A stretch of DNA of 64,000 nt from Salminus brasiliensis. Its lineage: Eukaryota > Chordata > Actinopteri > Characiformes > Bryconidae. Numbering within the stretch: the stretch's first letter is position 1; the number at the start of each line of letters is the position of its first letter. The notes under the pieces were generated by a model. It had not been told where the DNA came from. It worked only from the letters and a program-made list of their open reading frames with translations, and searched no databases. Positions 10,305 through 23,660 of the stretch are shown piece by piece. Both the position numbers and the translations under genes were made by a program. The stretch is taken from the NCBI RefSeq assembly GCF_030463535.1, contig NC_132894.1:11489933-11553932 (forward strand), in the 5' to 3' direction.

Positions 10305-12598
10305 CTTCAAGAAATGCAAATTCATCTATTGCCTCAATTGCATTGTCTGTGAAAAAGAGATGCACAAATCACTACTGCACTGTTTAAAACCAACACAACA
10401 ACCTAAAGAACCTAAATCAAATGCTTCCACTCACCAAGATCTTTCCTCTGCAGAGTCTTCCTTTTTCCCTGTTGTGCATAGACAAGTGCATCCTTGGCTA
10501 TCATTTCCACAAAGAGCTCCTTTAAGGAGAAAGGCAAAGCATTATTCTTCTGGGTCAGAAGAGGAAGGCTCACACATGTTATGACTAAGGTCACCACTGA
10601 CAGGCCTCAAAATATAACTACCGAGCTTGTTGTATCTCAAATAACGTCCCGAAAAAGATTCAAAACGGATTACGATTAAGTACAGCTCACTGCAAACAAT
10701 GCTGCTTGGCAGTGGAGGTAGTTAGTAGGTATCAGCATGTTTTCACACATTTATCATCAGTGCATCCGGCAATAAGACATACTACATCTGTAATCAGACA
10801 TGTGAGGTGTATCTTGGTTGCTACCACCATTGGTCCGCCTGCCAAAAATCGGTCACTTTCGTGTATTGCGCATTTCTGCTCTCTCTCTTTTCGCCAATTG
10901 CTTGGATGAAATTCAAAACGTAAGATCCTGTCTTAGAGTGGCATTTAAATGTATTATTTATTCATAAATAAATAAATGTATAAATGTATTGTTACAAAAA
11001 TAAATAAATAAATAAAATAAAAATCACCAAAAGCATTGTAATCTTTCGCACCTACAGCGGAAATGCACAATATGCAAAAGTGGCCGATATTGAGGGACGG
11101 TCATTGCTGGGAGACTAACTGCTGCCTCCTTAGAGTTGCTCGGGTCAGAACAGACTTTCTTTGCTCATCCAGAGAAAGATGCATTAGTTACTGCTAAACA
11201 GTGATGGCTAGTCCCCACACTAGTGAAATACACAACGGTCAGTCATCGACAAGTTAATTTTAGGTTAAGCGCCATTCTGGAGGTATTCTGTGTCATGGAT
11301 GTTCTGTAGTCAACTCAAACTACCTTCTTTTCATTTACTTACTTTTATAGATGAATGTATGCAGTCATTGTGTGCTTCTTTTTTGTCTTCCCAATAAAGT
11401 AGCTAACATTACAATTATAGCCACCATTGTTTTAGCTAGATGAGCCAGGCTAGTAAACAGGCACCCAGGCAATTCTGGTTAACTCTGGACTACGGCAGGT
11501 GGTCTTTGGTTTATGATAATGAAGACATGCACCTGTTTGTTTATTTTTATATGGGCTGAACCAAGTGTCTGAATTAGTGTATGATTATACCTACATTATC
11601 ATTATAGCCTCAATTTGTAATAATTACCTTATTTAAAGGGAGGATAATTTAGTACAAGTGAAGACTGCTACACTAATAACACTGAGCTTGTATTTGCTGT
11701 TAGAACCGTGTTGTCATGCTCCTTCAGTCAAATTGTAAACAAAGCCTGCATCCATAAAATCTGTAATTAAAAAAACTTCTAAAACTTATTCTGTAAAGAC
11801 AGCTGGTGATATTGAGGTTGAAGGCAGCAGTGATGGCATTCCAGCATTTTGCGATTGACTTGTTAGGATCAGTGTTGTTAATAGGTGACAGTTTATCCAA
11901 ATAACAGTCCCTGGCATCCTTGTTGAGTCTGTCTTGGATGGTGTCCCCTCACTTTCACAGTTTCACAGTTGTACTGCTTTCAATGCTAGAAAAGATAACA
12001 GTATTAAAGTTTTACTTCATTCACTGGATTAATCACAGTAACAATACCTCCAAAATGACGATTCGGTGACATTATACAGAATAAACAAACGTGACTGACA
12101 AAGACTATAGCCAATTCTTCAAGTCACTGCTAGCTAGCTAACTACTTAAACACTTGTTGTCTTGAGTAATTCCCTGGCCAAAACCTGACCAACCTGTCAG
12201 ATCTAATCAGATTTAGAGCGGTTCCTGGGCGCCTCTGGTCGGTCTGACAAACAACCACCGCTGCCTTTAACATCTCCCACCTGATGTAGTTAGCATTAGC
12301 AACGACAGCTAGCTAACGTTAGCGGCCAGGAAGCACCGCGGACTGAAGCCGGTTCACTCACCGTCGCTTTGGCTATGATGAACACGGACTCCTGGCTCGC
12401 CAGGCTGACGTCTGGGTCGGCCTTCATAAGAGCTTTGATGCGTGATAAGGGCAGTTTGGCGAGTCGGTTCTGTTGCCCCGAGGGGCTCGTGTGCTGAGCT
12501 CCGTCCTCCTCTCCGTCACCCCGCAACTCCTCTTCAGCTCCGCTGCGGTCCAGCTCACTCTCCGCAGGAGGGGCACTCACTGCTACGGTCGCCGCCAT
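10305..12598 (-). CDS. pole4: DNA polymerase epsilon subunit 4 (3'-incomplete)
   Basis: Small histone-fold subunit of the replicative DNA polymerase epsilon, acting in the nucleus with POLE3. Minus-strand exons: 12598-12362 (79 codons), 10519-10435 (85 nt) and 10346-10305 (42 nt), all with GT-AG junctions and consistent phase. The acidic, Ala/Glu-rich N-terminus is followed by the histone fold: RLAKLPLSRIKALMKADPDV, then ELFVEMIAKDA, QQGKRKTLQRKDLDNAI and EAIDEFAFLEG. This is very close to vertebrate POLE4. About 121 residues are accounted for. The family usually ends only a few residues after FLEG, so a tiny last exon is missing from my model. The ATG at 12598 has a good context (ACAATGG). 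An in-frame ATG at 12706 would add 36 residues unlike the family and is less likely. Confidence 0.9.
10834..11103. mobile_element. MITE-like element with about 45-bp imperfect terminal inverted repeats
   Basis: The left arm (10834-10880) and the right arm (11056-11103) are reverse complements with scattered mismatches. Both contain the pattern CGG(T/C)CACTTT followed by GCATTTC(T/C)GCT. The interior is AT-rich with short (AAAT)n runs. It lies in POLE4 intron 1 and carries no coding capacity. The superfamily is unknown. Confidence 0.65.
11104..12200. other. Rest of POLE4 intron 1
   Basis: No exon or recognised repeat seen. Moderate AT content. Confidence 0.5.
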
Positions 12599-12770
12599 TG
12601 TCGCACCGGTGCCGAATATCCGTCGAGAATATCGACGCCACAACCATGCGATTAAAAATGAGGAAACGCGGCAGTATGGAGAACACGCGCTGCTTTCTCC
12701 CGCCAAATCAGACTGTAAACACCGAGAGAGGGCGGGGCCAAGGAAGTCACGTCACTACGCGGCGTAAAGT
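12200..12770 (-). promoter_or_regulatory. CpG-rich promoter region of POLE4
   Basis: This is one of few GC- and CpG-rich patches in the window. It spans exon 1 and about 170 bp upstream of the start codon, as expected for a housekeeping replication gene. No TATA box was seen. Confidence 0.55.
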
Positions 12771-13170
12771 TAAGAGTTCTCCAGCCTTTAAGCTAAAGGT
12801 TTTCAACCTTCAGTATTAACTGACTGTAATATTAGTAGTATTTTAGCTAACATTATATTAATATTTGAAGGCTCGAGCACTGTACTCCTTTGTTAAGAAC
12901 ACTATATTTCGTTGTTGTCATGCAAAAACCGTTTTAGCTGTTTTTTTACACCATGGAAATGTGTCAACACTGATTGACGTGATTAATAGGAGAATAGAAA
13001 AACTCAAAAATGACCTTGAATAAAATCTTTGTTCATTGACCTCCATTGAAAGTTAACAATATTGTTTCTTATCCTGTAAAATATTAGAAATACAAAGTCT
13101 TTGTCTTTTTAAAAATATTATATTTCTTTTACTTATAAATCATACACGCATTTTCTATTATTGTCAATTA

Positions 13171-13249
<79 letters not shown>

Positions 13250-13950
13250 GTATTTTATGGTAATAATACCATGTATTATTACCATAAATGTTATTGTATT
13301 ACCTCTGTTATTGTTGAGTTCTCCTTTAAAATCAGTCATAACAAAATTATCATTATAAATATATCAACATGTATCATATTAATGTCATTTAATAATACTA
13401 TTATTTGTACTTCTACTGAAACAGATTTTTTTTAATCATCTTACAAATATCTTAAAGGTGTCTAGTAACTTTAACCTCATTTACAAGCAAAAAATAACGG
13501 TGCAGCTACCAGAGAAGATGAGTTTATTGTTGTAAGTTGTTGTTATTGTTGGCAAAATTGTTATACCCAAATGTAAATCTTTTTGTATATTTACACACAC
13601 GAGTCACTCAAAGAATTCTCTAGCAATTAATACTATAAATGGTAGAATGTAATTGTACATTGCACTACACTTTAAAAATTGTTCTTTAAGTTTGATCCTT
13701 TAGTAAAGCTATTCGTTATTGCCACAATTATTTTGTGCTAAACTTGAAACAGAGGCAAAAGACATGTCTGAAGAGAGTTATTACTGTTGTCCCATAAATG
13801 TGCAAAGATCAAATATGATTTAACATTCTGAATTGTGGCCCATGCTGTACTGCAGTTTTAGGTGTTGTGGTACATGGATAAAGCTTGTCTGCAATGTTTC
13901 CACAGGCATGTGGCAGCTCAGATATTAATACATTCTCCTAATTGGATTGA
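12771..13950. other. POLE4-NIM1K intergenic spacer
   Basis: AT-rich spacer between two divergently transcribed genes. It contains a (CT)n-(TA)n microsatellite at 13171-13249. No other feature recognised. Confidence 0.5.
13171..13249. repeat. Compound (CT)n-(TA)n microsatellite
   Basis: About 60 bases of interrupted CT repeats run directly into about 19 bases of TA repeats. Confidence 0.9.
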
Positions 13951-14030
13951 ACACCAGCGATCTACTGAGCTTTAGACAGAGAGAGCACTGGCATTCTCAG
14001 AGTAGACAGCTCCTTCCAACAGGCCCTAGG

Positions 14031-17000
14031 ATGAAGGAACCTCAGCTGTCAGGTATGTGTCAAACATTCTCACAATTCACACAGCTGAGATGGATATAAT
14101 CAAAATGTTAAGGATGTGTTAAACAGTTTATTTTTATTTGGTTTTATCTGGTCTTTACCTAGATATCAGCAATAGTTTACATGTGCACCCATGGCTCCTG
14201 CACTTGTCCTGAAAATATTGTACCTGTACTGTATTGTATTTGTGCTCTTCAGGCTGAGGGCTAGGTTTGTTGGCTGTGGTCTTTTGATTACTCAGTGTAA
14301 GCTTGTTAGTGATGGAACTAATAATAAAGGATACACTGATACAGGTATTGTGGTCTGATGCCGATATTTTTCATGTCTCTATATAGTGATGTGAATGCTT
14401 ACATGTGCACATTCATAAAAATGTAAAATATGATTTTGATATCATCATCAACAATAACAATAATACTCATATTGACTTCTGCTTTCTGTCAGAAGCAATA
14501 GAAGCAAAACAATTGACCTTGGAAATTTGAAAACACATGTGGAATGTACTTGCATCCTGAGTCCACCTTTCTTAACTTGCACTGAAAACCTTAAATTTAT
14601 AGCGTAATCATAAAACAGAATCTGTATGTGTCATATATGTATTAGCCTTTTTTCTGTTTAAAAAACAATGAGATAAACGTGACGGCACTGCAGCATGTGC
14701 TGAAAGTAGTTCAGTGGATTTCCTATAATCTATAATTAGAATACAGCCAGTCTGCAGCCTGCGATTCTAAAAGTGGACTGTAATCCCGAACTGCTACGAC
14801 ATAGTTTTCCCTTCCGTGATGCGACTCAGCATGCAAAATCAGGATTACAGTGGAAGTGTTAGAACGTCACAGGCGATAAAATAAAGTGAGTGTTTTGTTT
14901 ACATATATGCACATTTATTGCATTTCAAAATACATTTACATATGGTGAGGTATTAAATACAGACATGCAGCATTTTGTAAAGTTAAGTGTTAGCAAATAT
15001 ATATATTTCAAATGGCAAAAAAAATACAGTTGGATCATTTGATATATATATATTTTAAAATGAAAACTAAAATAAATGTATTCAAAATATTTATTCATAA
15101 ATGTCAAAAATATGTTTAAAATATATATTTAACAGACACATTGACCATATATAGATGTTCTTTTCATATCGGAATGTGGTTTTATTGAATCTAATGTATT
15201 TAATATCAAAAGCATTTAATCAGATTTGGCAAAAATAGAAATGTTTCCACAGATAATATTATAATGCAAATATTTAATTGCATCAAAAGATGCCTTAAAT
15301 GTAATGCAATCTCCCTTCATTTGACCTGTTCTTTGCATAAAATGCATAAATTAGATTCTTAGTAGTAATGCTAAAATGTCTAAACAAACTCAATGTCATG
15401 GGTTAAGGGTGAAGTAAAGTGTTGCAGGGCTGTCCTGACCTCAGTTGTAAATCCCTCAGACAGGTGACTGTCATAGTCATCCATTGTGACCCAGGCTGTC
15501 TCTGATGGAAGGTCAGTCCATCAGATGAAGTGTTGAGTAACTGAGATAAAAACAGGAATATGAAGCTTTTATTGTGTTTTATTGGACTCTCAATTTTGGT
15601 TTACATCAAATTTATATATCAAATTTCAAACCAGGCCATATACAACACAGCTAAATACTTTTTCAGATGGAAAGACAAGGCTTTTTTTTTTATGACATCA
15701 ATGAACATTGATGCAGTAGAACTGTTTCTAAAGCAGCATCTTTTGCTATCAGTTTCATTGCCCTGCTTGTTAGAATATAGCAGACTGTTAAACTAGGCCT
15801 CGCTGCCAGTGGACACTGCTCGGACACCACAGTTGGCACCGAAGCAGGATTTTAAGCGTGCGGAAACACTGAAGAAGGTTAATCCCATCATAGTTGTTCC
15901 ACTTGAAACTCCAGAAATAAGCTGTCTAAAGTTAAAGAGCACTCCACGAAACCTTGACATGATCTAGCTCTAGAGCAGGCAGGTAGATTTACCGAGAAAT
16001 GTTTTTGAACTGTCTACACATGCAGACAAATCTTTAGCATGCATAAGAAGACCTGTAAGTGACCTACACTGACTTAGTGACAGGCAGCATTAGGCTAGCT
16101 TGTCCTTCACAAGCTTCCTTCACTACAGCTAATGCGGTCTAAGCACCTTCATTCACGTTTGTCTTCACTGATGTTTAAGAACAGTGATTGAGGAGCCTCT
16201 GTACTGTGAATAATACACAAATAGTAGCTTTGTAGGGTTTGCCTGTGCAATAGCTTCTCCTAAATGCTATAATATAAGAAATGTAACCTAATTTATATCT
16301 TCTGCATGTGTCGCATAGAATTCATTATCATGGACAATAATTTCTTAGTCTTAGTGTGAAATAAGCCTTGGAGGATAAGGGGTTAAAGCTTATTGTATAT
16401 TACCTATATGCCCCTTACTGATCATATTCTCATCTTTGCTCAGGAACCAAATTCCACAAGGTCTGGCCAAAACGGCACACAGATAAAAAAGCAAAAACTG
16501 AAGCTCCGGTCAAAACCACCAGACCTGTACTGCTGACCCCCAGAGTACCAACTTTAACAGCAGAGCAAAGGATGAAGCAGACACCATTTGAGAGGGTCGT
16601 CTATGACATGGTCCACAGCGAGCGAGTGGTCAGTGACATCATCCTGGGCAAAAGGATTTCCTTCTATGAGCTGCGAGGAGAAGTAGGCACCGGCAATTTC
16701 TCACAAGTCAAACTCGGCATTCACGCCTTAACTAAAGGTGAGGCCTCTGCTGTTTTATGATTTACTATCATGAGCGTTTGTCAACTTTTTACTGTCATAA
16801 CTAGAAATATATGTATCGTTCATATGATTTATATATTAGTTTTATAGTAACCAAATGACCAAGATTAACTACTGAATAATAAACCTTCAGTTTATGGATG
16901 TAACCACATCCTGCTACTGTTGTCACTTAAAGGGGAATTCCACAAATTTTTCAAAATTTCAGCATATAGGTTAACAGTTGAGATGAAAGATTTTGAGAGT

Positions 17001-20000
17001 TGTTTGATGTGACGTGGTTTATTTTACAAAAAAATTATCTTACCAAATACGATTTCTTTGCAATGGTGATGATGGAAACCAGGGGCTGCAATATCTACAG
17101 ACATTTTATTTATTAGCCAGAACATCTAGGGAAGCTGCACATTTCTTCTCAGGTTTATTTAGTATATGTAATGTTGACAATAGTAAATGAAAGCTAAATG
17201 CAAAAATGTGAACTTACTTACTTACTTATTTTGTGTAATAACTTTCTCTGTGGTTGCTTTTAGACACATTAAACACGTCTGGCTTCTATCACCACTGTTG
17301 TGCGCAATTCTGACTGGTTTCCCTAGACAAGAACATCAAATCACATCAAACCTCTCTGATCAATTGAGACATTGAAACAATTTAAATTGGTGGACGCACC
17401 CCGCACTGGCGTAAACCCTGTACATACTTCACACTTCAGTTCTTTACCCTCAGAACTGCACTGCTCTCATAATTGACATCAGTTACATAGTCCCTAAAAT
17501 TTAACCCTGTGGGACTCCACAAAATATGCTCAACCAAACAGTTACCAAATAATTCACAGTAGTTTCTGCATTATGATTAATAACAGAATTGTAATTCAAA
17601 AGGCTAAAGTTCAAAAAGCTAAATATTAAGGCATAAAAACAGTGTTGCCATTCTATATAGCAGTGTTTTTAAAGTCCTGGTTATGGAGGACTGCCTCTAA
17701 TACCCATTTTGTGAATTACTTTGACTCAACTCATCCATATTTGTATCTTCTTGTATTTTATATTTTCCGTTATGTCTACTTAAAGCATACATGCAGCATT
17801 ATATTTATAAAGTTCTAATGTTTCTAATTCATTTTTAGATTTCTATCATGTTACTGTGTGTTTAAGAGATATTTAAAATACAAGAGCTCTGTTCTGACTG
17901 TCTGTCTGTAATTGTACCTTTTGCAAAAAGCTCTCAGAGTTACACCACTCATGAGAACTGCAATGTGGATGGGACGGGCTACACTATGGTGGGCTGAATA
18001 GGTGGAGATATGTAAACGAGTTGGTTCAGAGAAACTGTTTTTGCAGTTTAGTTTCTATATATATATGTTGACTGAGTGGAGTGAGCAGTGAAGGCTACAT
18101 TTCTGAAACTATGTTTACACACCTCAACAAACTCAAAGATGTCCGTTTTCTGTGATGGAAGCCCTTTACAATAAGTGTGTTAGGGTTGTAAAATGTGCAG
18201 TTCTCCAGAACCAGGTTTGAGAAAAACTGAGAGGCCAAAAATGAGTCACTGAGAAGCTTTCAGAGAACAATCCTCATCCTGGAGATAGCAGACATGGAGT
18301 CTCTCTGGTTTCAGCCACACTTACAGGCCCTGATAGTAGTGCAATTTAGCAGTGACTGCACATGCCAACGACCAGAGGTGATCTGCTCACATAAGCACTT
18401 TGTAATCCTGTCAGATTTGCGAGACCCCCTTGAGTGAATGCAAACATGTTTTCTACATCTCTTTAATCTGTTTGGAGGCACTGTGCAGATGCCTGGAGGA
18501 AAACCGGGGGAATGTGGGGGTCCTTGACTGCAACCCCCTATTAGGCACATAGTTTTGTGGAACTTTATATTAAAACTTGGAGTAGATTCCAGCTAAATTG
18601 GCCTTGACCCCCTCCTGCACCCCCCACCACCCAACCCCTGCTATCCTACCTTTGTATAATACGCTTACTTGTTCTCTCTGCTAATGTTACCCCCCTCTCT
18701 CTTCTCTCTCTGCCCAGAGCGTGTTGCAGTCAAAATTCTTAATAAAATGCGCCTGGACAAGAAGACGCAGACTTTATTTGCTTCTGAAATCTCTTGCATG
18801 GAAAGACTGTCGCATCCAAATATTGTGCGCCTTTATGAGGTGATAGAGTCAAGCAAGCACTTGTACTTGGCTATGGAGTACGGCAGTGGGGGAGACCTCT
18901 TTTCACGCATCAGCACCAGGGGGCGCCTGCCAGACCTGGAGAGCAAGCTCATCTTTGCCCAGATCATCTCTGCAGTCAAATACATGGTGAGAAACATGCA
19001 GTTGTCCCACAATAGTTGCCCACAAAAACTATAGTTTTCACACCTAAACTAATTTCTGACAATGGGTCGATGTTTGGTGTCTGCAGCTGGTTTCTTTAGC
19101 CTTCAATGCACTGCTGCCACATGGTTGGCTGATTAGATATTTGCATTAATTAGTATGTGTACAAGTGCTCGATGAGTGTATATGTTTATAGTCTCTCAAG
19201 TAGATATTTTTACATTGGAGACATTATGACCCTGGTTCCTATCACTACAGCTGTAAAGAAATCCACTGTACTGCATAGCCTATTTGTGCACCAGCTTGTC
19301 ACAGTTTGACTAGACATCCTTAGCTGAAAAAATTCAGTCTGCACTGAAATGAAGAAATGAAATTGACTGTGTAAAAATAGTTAACTACTAATAAGCTGTA
19401 GTATTTAACAGTGTTTTAATACCATAACATAGGCCATCAGAAACATGATCAGGTGAAAATGACACACTTAGGTTTCCCCTTTTCTTCCTTAACAGCACGA
19501 CAGCAACATTGTCCACCGCGACTTGAAGGCCGAAAACATCTTCTACACCACCAGCTACAGCATCAAAGTCGGCGACTTCGGGTTCAGCACAGTCAGTGGA
19601 CCAGGTGACATCCTGACCACGTTCTGTGGCTCCCCACCTTATGCGGCACCCGAGCTGTTCAAGGAGAAGAGCTACGTGGGCTGCTACGTGGACATCTGGG
19701 CTTTGGGAGTGCTGCTTTACTTCATGGTGACCGCCACCATGCCGTTCCATGCCGACAACCTGGGCCGGCTGAAGCGCTGCATCCTTCAAGGGTCATACGC
19801 CATCCCCCAGCACGTGCCCGACCCATGCCAGCAGACCATCAGAGGCATGCTGAGGCCTGTGCCTCCTGATCGCAGCAGCATCACCCAGCTCATGACCTGC
19901 TCCTGGCTAAGTGGCATCGACTACCCCAAGCCTTATACCGCCCTCAGCCTGACGCCCAACCACCTGGCCGAACCTTCCGCCAACCTGTGTGCAGAGGAAC

Positions 20001-20236
20001 AGGAAGTGATGTCAGCACTTAAGGACCTGGGCATAAGCAGCATGCACCTCCAGAACAACACGTGCACGGACTTGCGCAGCCCCATTACAGGAACGTATCG
20101 CATCCTGTTGCACAGCATTCAGAAGAGGAGGTCAGTGGAGGTGGTGGGATATTCCGCACTTTATCCAGAGGACATTCGGGACACCAAGCACTGGGATAGC
20201 AAACATGACCCATCTGCTGTCTGCACCATGCTATAA
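14031..20236 (+). CDS. nim1k: NIM1 serine/threonine protein kinase (AMPK-related)
   Basis: Cytosolic protein kinase of the AMPK-related group. Four coding exons: 14031-14052, 16444-16737, 18718-18986 and 19496-20236, all GT-AG and in phase, giving 441 aa (family about 436). Residues 1-70 are a poorly conserved basic N-terminus. The kinase domain runs from about 79 to 335. It has the Gly loop GTGNFSQV (89-96), the VAVK lysine K111, HRDLKAEN (202-209), DFG (222-224), activation loop T237 in [14 protein letters not shown] and DIWALG. All catalytic residues are present, so the enzyme should be active. T237 is the site equivalent to the LKB1 target in this group. The start in exon 1 adds 50 residues before M51 of exon 2; initiation at M51 is the alternative. 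The C-terminus continues past the kinase with a conserved [10 protein letters not shown] segment. Fit to NIM1 over the other AMPK relatives is strong. Confidence 0.92.
14053..16443. other. NIM1K intron 1
   Basis: AT-rich intron. No nested gene or clear repeat recognised. Its acceptor has a good pyrimidine tract ending CTTTGCTCAG. Confidence 0.6.
16738..18717. other. NIM1K intron 2
   Basis: Contains a short 'aagtcctggttatggaggact' fragment near 17673 that looks like the MITE type at 51.45 kb. Otherwise nothing recognised. It ends with a strong pyrimidine tract before 18718. Confidence 0.5.
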
Positions 20237-22800
20237 TGACTGGCTTCTGGGTCCCATTACCGAACAACTGAACAACATCTGAAATATCTGAAGTAAACTT
20301 GGGCAAGTCTCATGTTGCCTAAGTTTACAAGGTGTAATGTAACACCAGCCAGGGAATTTCCCAGAACTGGGCCATATTCATAAAAATGCTAATGAAATCC
20401 TATTCACAAAGTGATGATATATGCTATTTTCTCTTTTTACTGCTGTAGTATTTTCACAAGCTCTTGCATATTAATGACCAATCCTGGGCGCCGGTTTGAG
20501 TGCCAAAATGGACAGAAAAGCAAAAACATATTCTGATAAAAGAAGCTGAAGAACTGCTTGGTAAAACGCAGTGCCAAATAAACAATGATAAAATAACTAA
20601 ACAAAAATATTTGGTGAACAAAGCATATCACAGTGGTACACATGTAACAATACCTGCCATCCACTGTCAAAGGTATTGGCCAAAAAAAAGGGAAAGAAAA
20701 AGCATCCAGATATCTAGGCAATCCCAGTGCAGGGATTATTTTTCACATATTTGCTTCTTGTAGCCAACAAGTCCAACAAACATCATTTTATGACAATAAT
20801 TTACATATTTGCTGTTGCAAACCTGCCTAGTTCGCCCCTAGTGGTTGAAAAAGTAGAGCTGCTGCATCCGTTGATAAGACACCAGGGATTTTGTCCTCTA
20901 TAAAATGACAGTGGGTGACGACCTTCCAAACATTGATGTAATGTTGTAATGTGGTGATGTAAAAAGCAGAAAAGTCTGTTTGGCTCTGTCTTAGCCATCT
21001 GCTCCTCACTGAGCTTTCAAGTGCATGTCAGGTGTTACGTTTCTCTCTCAACTCGTTCACCTGATTTTTTCACATTCTTGTGGTTCATGTGGAAAGTTAA
21101 AAAAAAGCATGGGTGCTGTTGAGCTTTTTATGTATAGATTTTTATATTTTTTTATTTTCTGATGCAAAATAATGTATGTGTTGATTGTAGATGTTTAAAA
21201 CCTATGTTACTATTAGAATGAATGTACAAATTGTACATTTTTATTTGATATTTTACTGCTGAGGAACTGTTTGGCCATGTTGGAAACAGTGTCACTACTC
21301 AGACAGTTCAAGCTGCAAGGAAAATGCATCACTGCATTTTGATTTGTCCGACATCAGCTTCCAACTTATGAGGGTGTTTATATGGTGCCTCTTGGTAGGA
21401 AACTGGCACCACTTAAATGCAGCATAAGCATATCTATTAATGCAGCAGAATCTATTTTAAATGCGTTTAAAGGCAACTTATTATCCCAAAACCATATAAG
21501 TGGATAACATACAGTGAAATCTAAGATATGGGCTCTTTTCATTTAAGAATGGGATGTTTTATTATGTTGTTTATCATATTGTAACATGATAAAGCACTTT
21601 CAGCAATGGCTAGTAAGGTGTTCATTGCACCCTCTGCTTCTAAGCATAGTGAGATGGAGTACCTAAGCGTTTGTCCTGCTTGCATTTCCACTTAAACTCA
21701 GGAAGAGCTTGTAAATTATCTTGTTAGTTGGATCAGGGACGTTACAGCAGGGGAGAGTGATTGAGGATCTCTGAAGTATTGGGAAATAGTAAAGCATATT
21801 TACTAGCCCATTCACAGCAATATGATCTGTTGTGTTCACTTTCAGTTGTACAGTTATATTACTGTAGTTATCATTCAGCCACATGGAATGGTTCTGTTTA
21901 GCTCCAGGCCTTTTTTGTGGTGAAGCAGTAATATGTCCTATGGTGCTTTTAAACTGAATGTGATGATGTAACACATGCAGCGGGTTCTGGTCACATGCAG
22001 CAGGTTCTGGTCAACATCCCACAATAAAGCAATTCGATAAGCAGTGACTCATTATAAAACCCTGCCTGTAATTTATTAAGTTCTGTTATGTTTCAGTTAA
22101 TCTTAATACCCATTAATTTATTGTTTTTAACAAATGGATATGAGACTAGAAAAAGATTTTTATTTTACACCCCCGTAAATGTGGAGCATTTGATCCCTTT
22201 AAGCAATTATCCATCAAATTAGTCAGTTCTAAAGACGTAATACCGCTTAGCATGTTCAGGACTGTAGGCTTACAGTGAGTGTCTGACGCAAAGGAATAAT
22301 CTCTGGGATTGTCCTTCAGTGTAAATTAGTGTACAATTATTTCATGGCGATCAGCTAATGTGTCAGTTTGCCAAGTCTTTCCCCTGTGATAAATTTAGAG
22401 TGGTGGTTTATAAATAGCAGTCTGAGAAAGTTTAAAAGCGATAGTTCTTTTACACTACCCTGTTTTCCACAGTGAAGTTGTAATGTGTGTTTGGTGATCT
22501 CACTTGATGTTATGTAAATAATATCAGATTTGCTTGACTTTATTTTCTGTTAAATTGGCATAAAAAGCCATTTTTATTGCATTTTTAATTAAACTTACCT
22601 AGTGTTCGGTCATGTAGTGTGTGTGAAACATAGAGATATATTAATTCTTATTTTCTTGTCAATCATAAGGACATTTCTATCCAAGATTATTTTGATGAGC
22701 AGTAAGCAATCCTGAGAAGCTTGACAGTTTTTATTTTTGTATTATTTAAATATTTAATTACTGCAGTGTTGTTGAAACTTGTTATCATCTAATAAATTTT
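20237..22800 (+). other. Probable NIM1K 3' UTR and downstream sequence
   Basis: AATAAA signals lie at 22023-22028 and 22791-22796, the second in an AT-rich end context. The stretch lacks recognised repeats, unlike the DNA beyond it, which fits a long 3' UTR. Which signal is used cannot be told from sequence. Confidence 0.45.
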
Positions 22801-23440
22801 GAAATCCTCTTTTGCTCAAGTTTATTTTAGAACTCAAGTGAGCCACACCAGAAGAATCGCATGAATGCACACCTGCTTATTCACTGTTTCTTCTGAAATC
22901 AATCGTATAAAAAAAGAGTTTCTTCTAACGGTATCTACTGTCCAGGGAAGGGTTTCTACTAGATTCTAGCTATTTTCTACTGGTGCATTATGAGTATTTG
23001 ATTACATTCAGCAACAAAGCAGGATACTCATCTTAAGAGCGTTGGATGGACCACCATCAGTCCATTCCCATGCTTCGTCATAAAATTCCCAGACTTTTCA
23101 GACAGTGTACTAACACTCGTCAAACTAAGGGCATTTCTAAGCAACTGTCTAAAAAAACTAATGCCCACATAGCAGAAGAAGGCTATAAGAAGACTTGCAG
23201 TTTCTGCTGTGCCGAGAGATATTTAAATATTTCAGTTCAGTGGAACTGTGAAGGTCAAGATGAAATCTGAAAGATCAGATAACTACTTAAATCCTGATAA
23301 GACAGGAAAATCAAACGCACATTTTCTGCACATAAAGCCGCTTGATAGTATTGTTTTACATGTTACTAGAAGCAATGCTTACTACTTTGCTATTTCATTT
23401 CATTTTAATATGTGCCATTTGGCCCAACGTTTTGCATAAG
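22801..23440. other. Intergenic, nothing firm
   Basis: No coding region recognised. The text near 23040-23230 has transposon-like wording but no frame I can assign. Confidence 0.35.
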
Positions 23441-23445
23441 ACACT

Positions 23446-23660
23446 GATGTACACCGATCAGCCATTCCACTTGTGCCACTATAACAGATCTGAGCATTCA
23501 AGGCATGGACTCCACACAAACTCTGAAGGCGTCCTGTGGTAGTATCTGGCATCAAGGCATTAGCAGCAGATCCTTCAAGTCCTATAAGTTGTGAGGTTGG
23601 GCCTCCATGGATCGCCTTGGGCGCCCATATCCCTGTCACTGGTTCAACAATTGCCCTTTG
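23446..23660 (-). repeat. Tc1-like element remnant (same family as 8.95 kb)
   Basis: It starts with the terminus 'acaccgatcagccatt', then 'ctctgaaggcgtcctgtggt', 'ttagcagcagatcctt' and 'gggcctccatggatc'. These mirror the copy at 8940. Minus-strand sense, coding capacity lost. Confidence 0.7.

Noticed and set aside
12442-12819. Plus-strand 125-codon frame over POLE4 exon 1
   Set aside because: Shadow in a GC-rich exon; the minus-strand frame has the POLE4 histone fold.
19388-19789. Minus-strand 133-codon frame
   Set aside because: Shadow of NIM1K exon 4 on the opposite strand.
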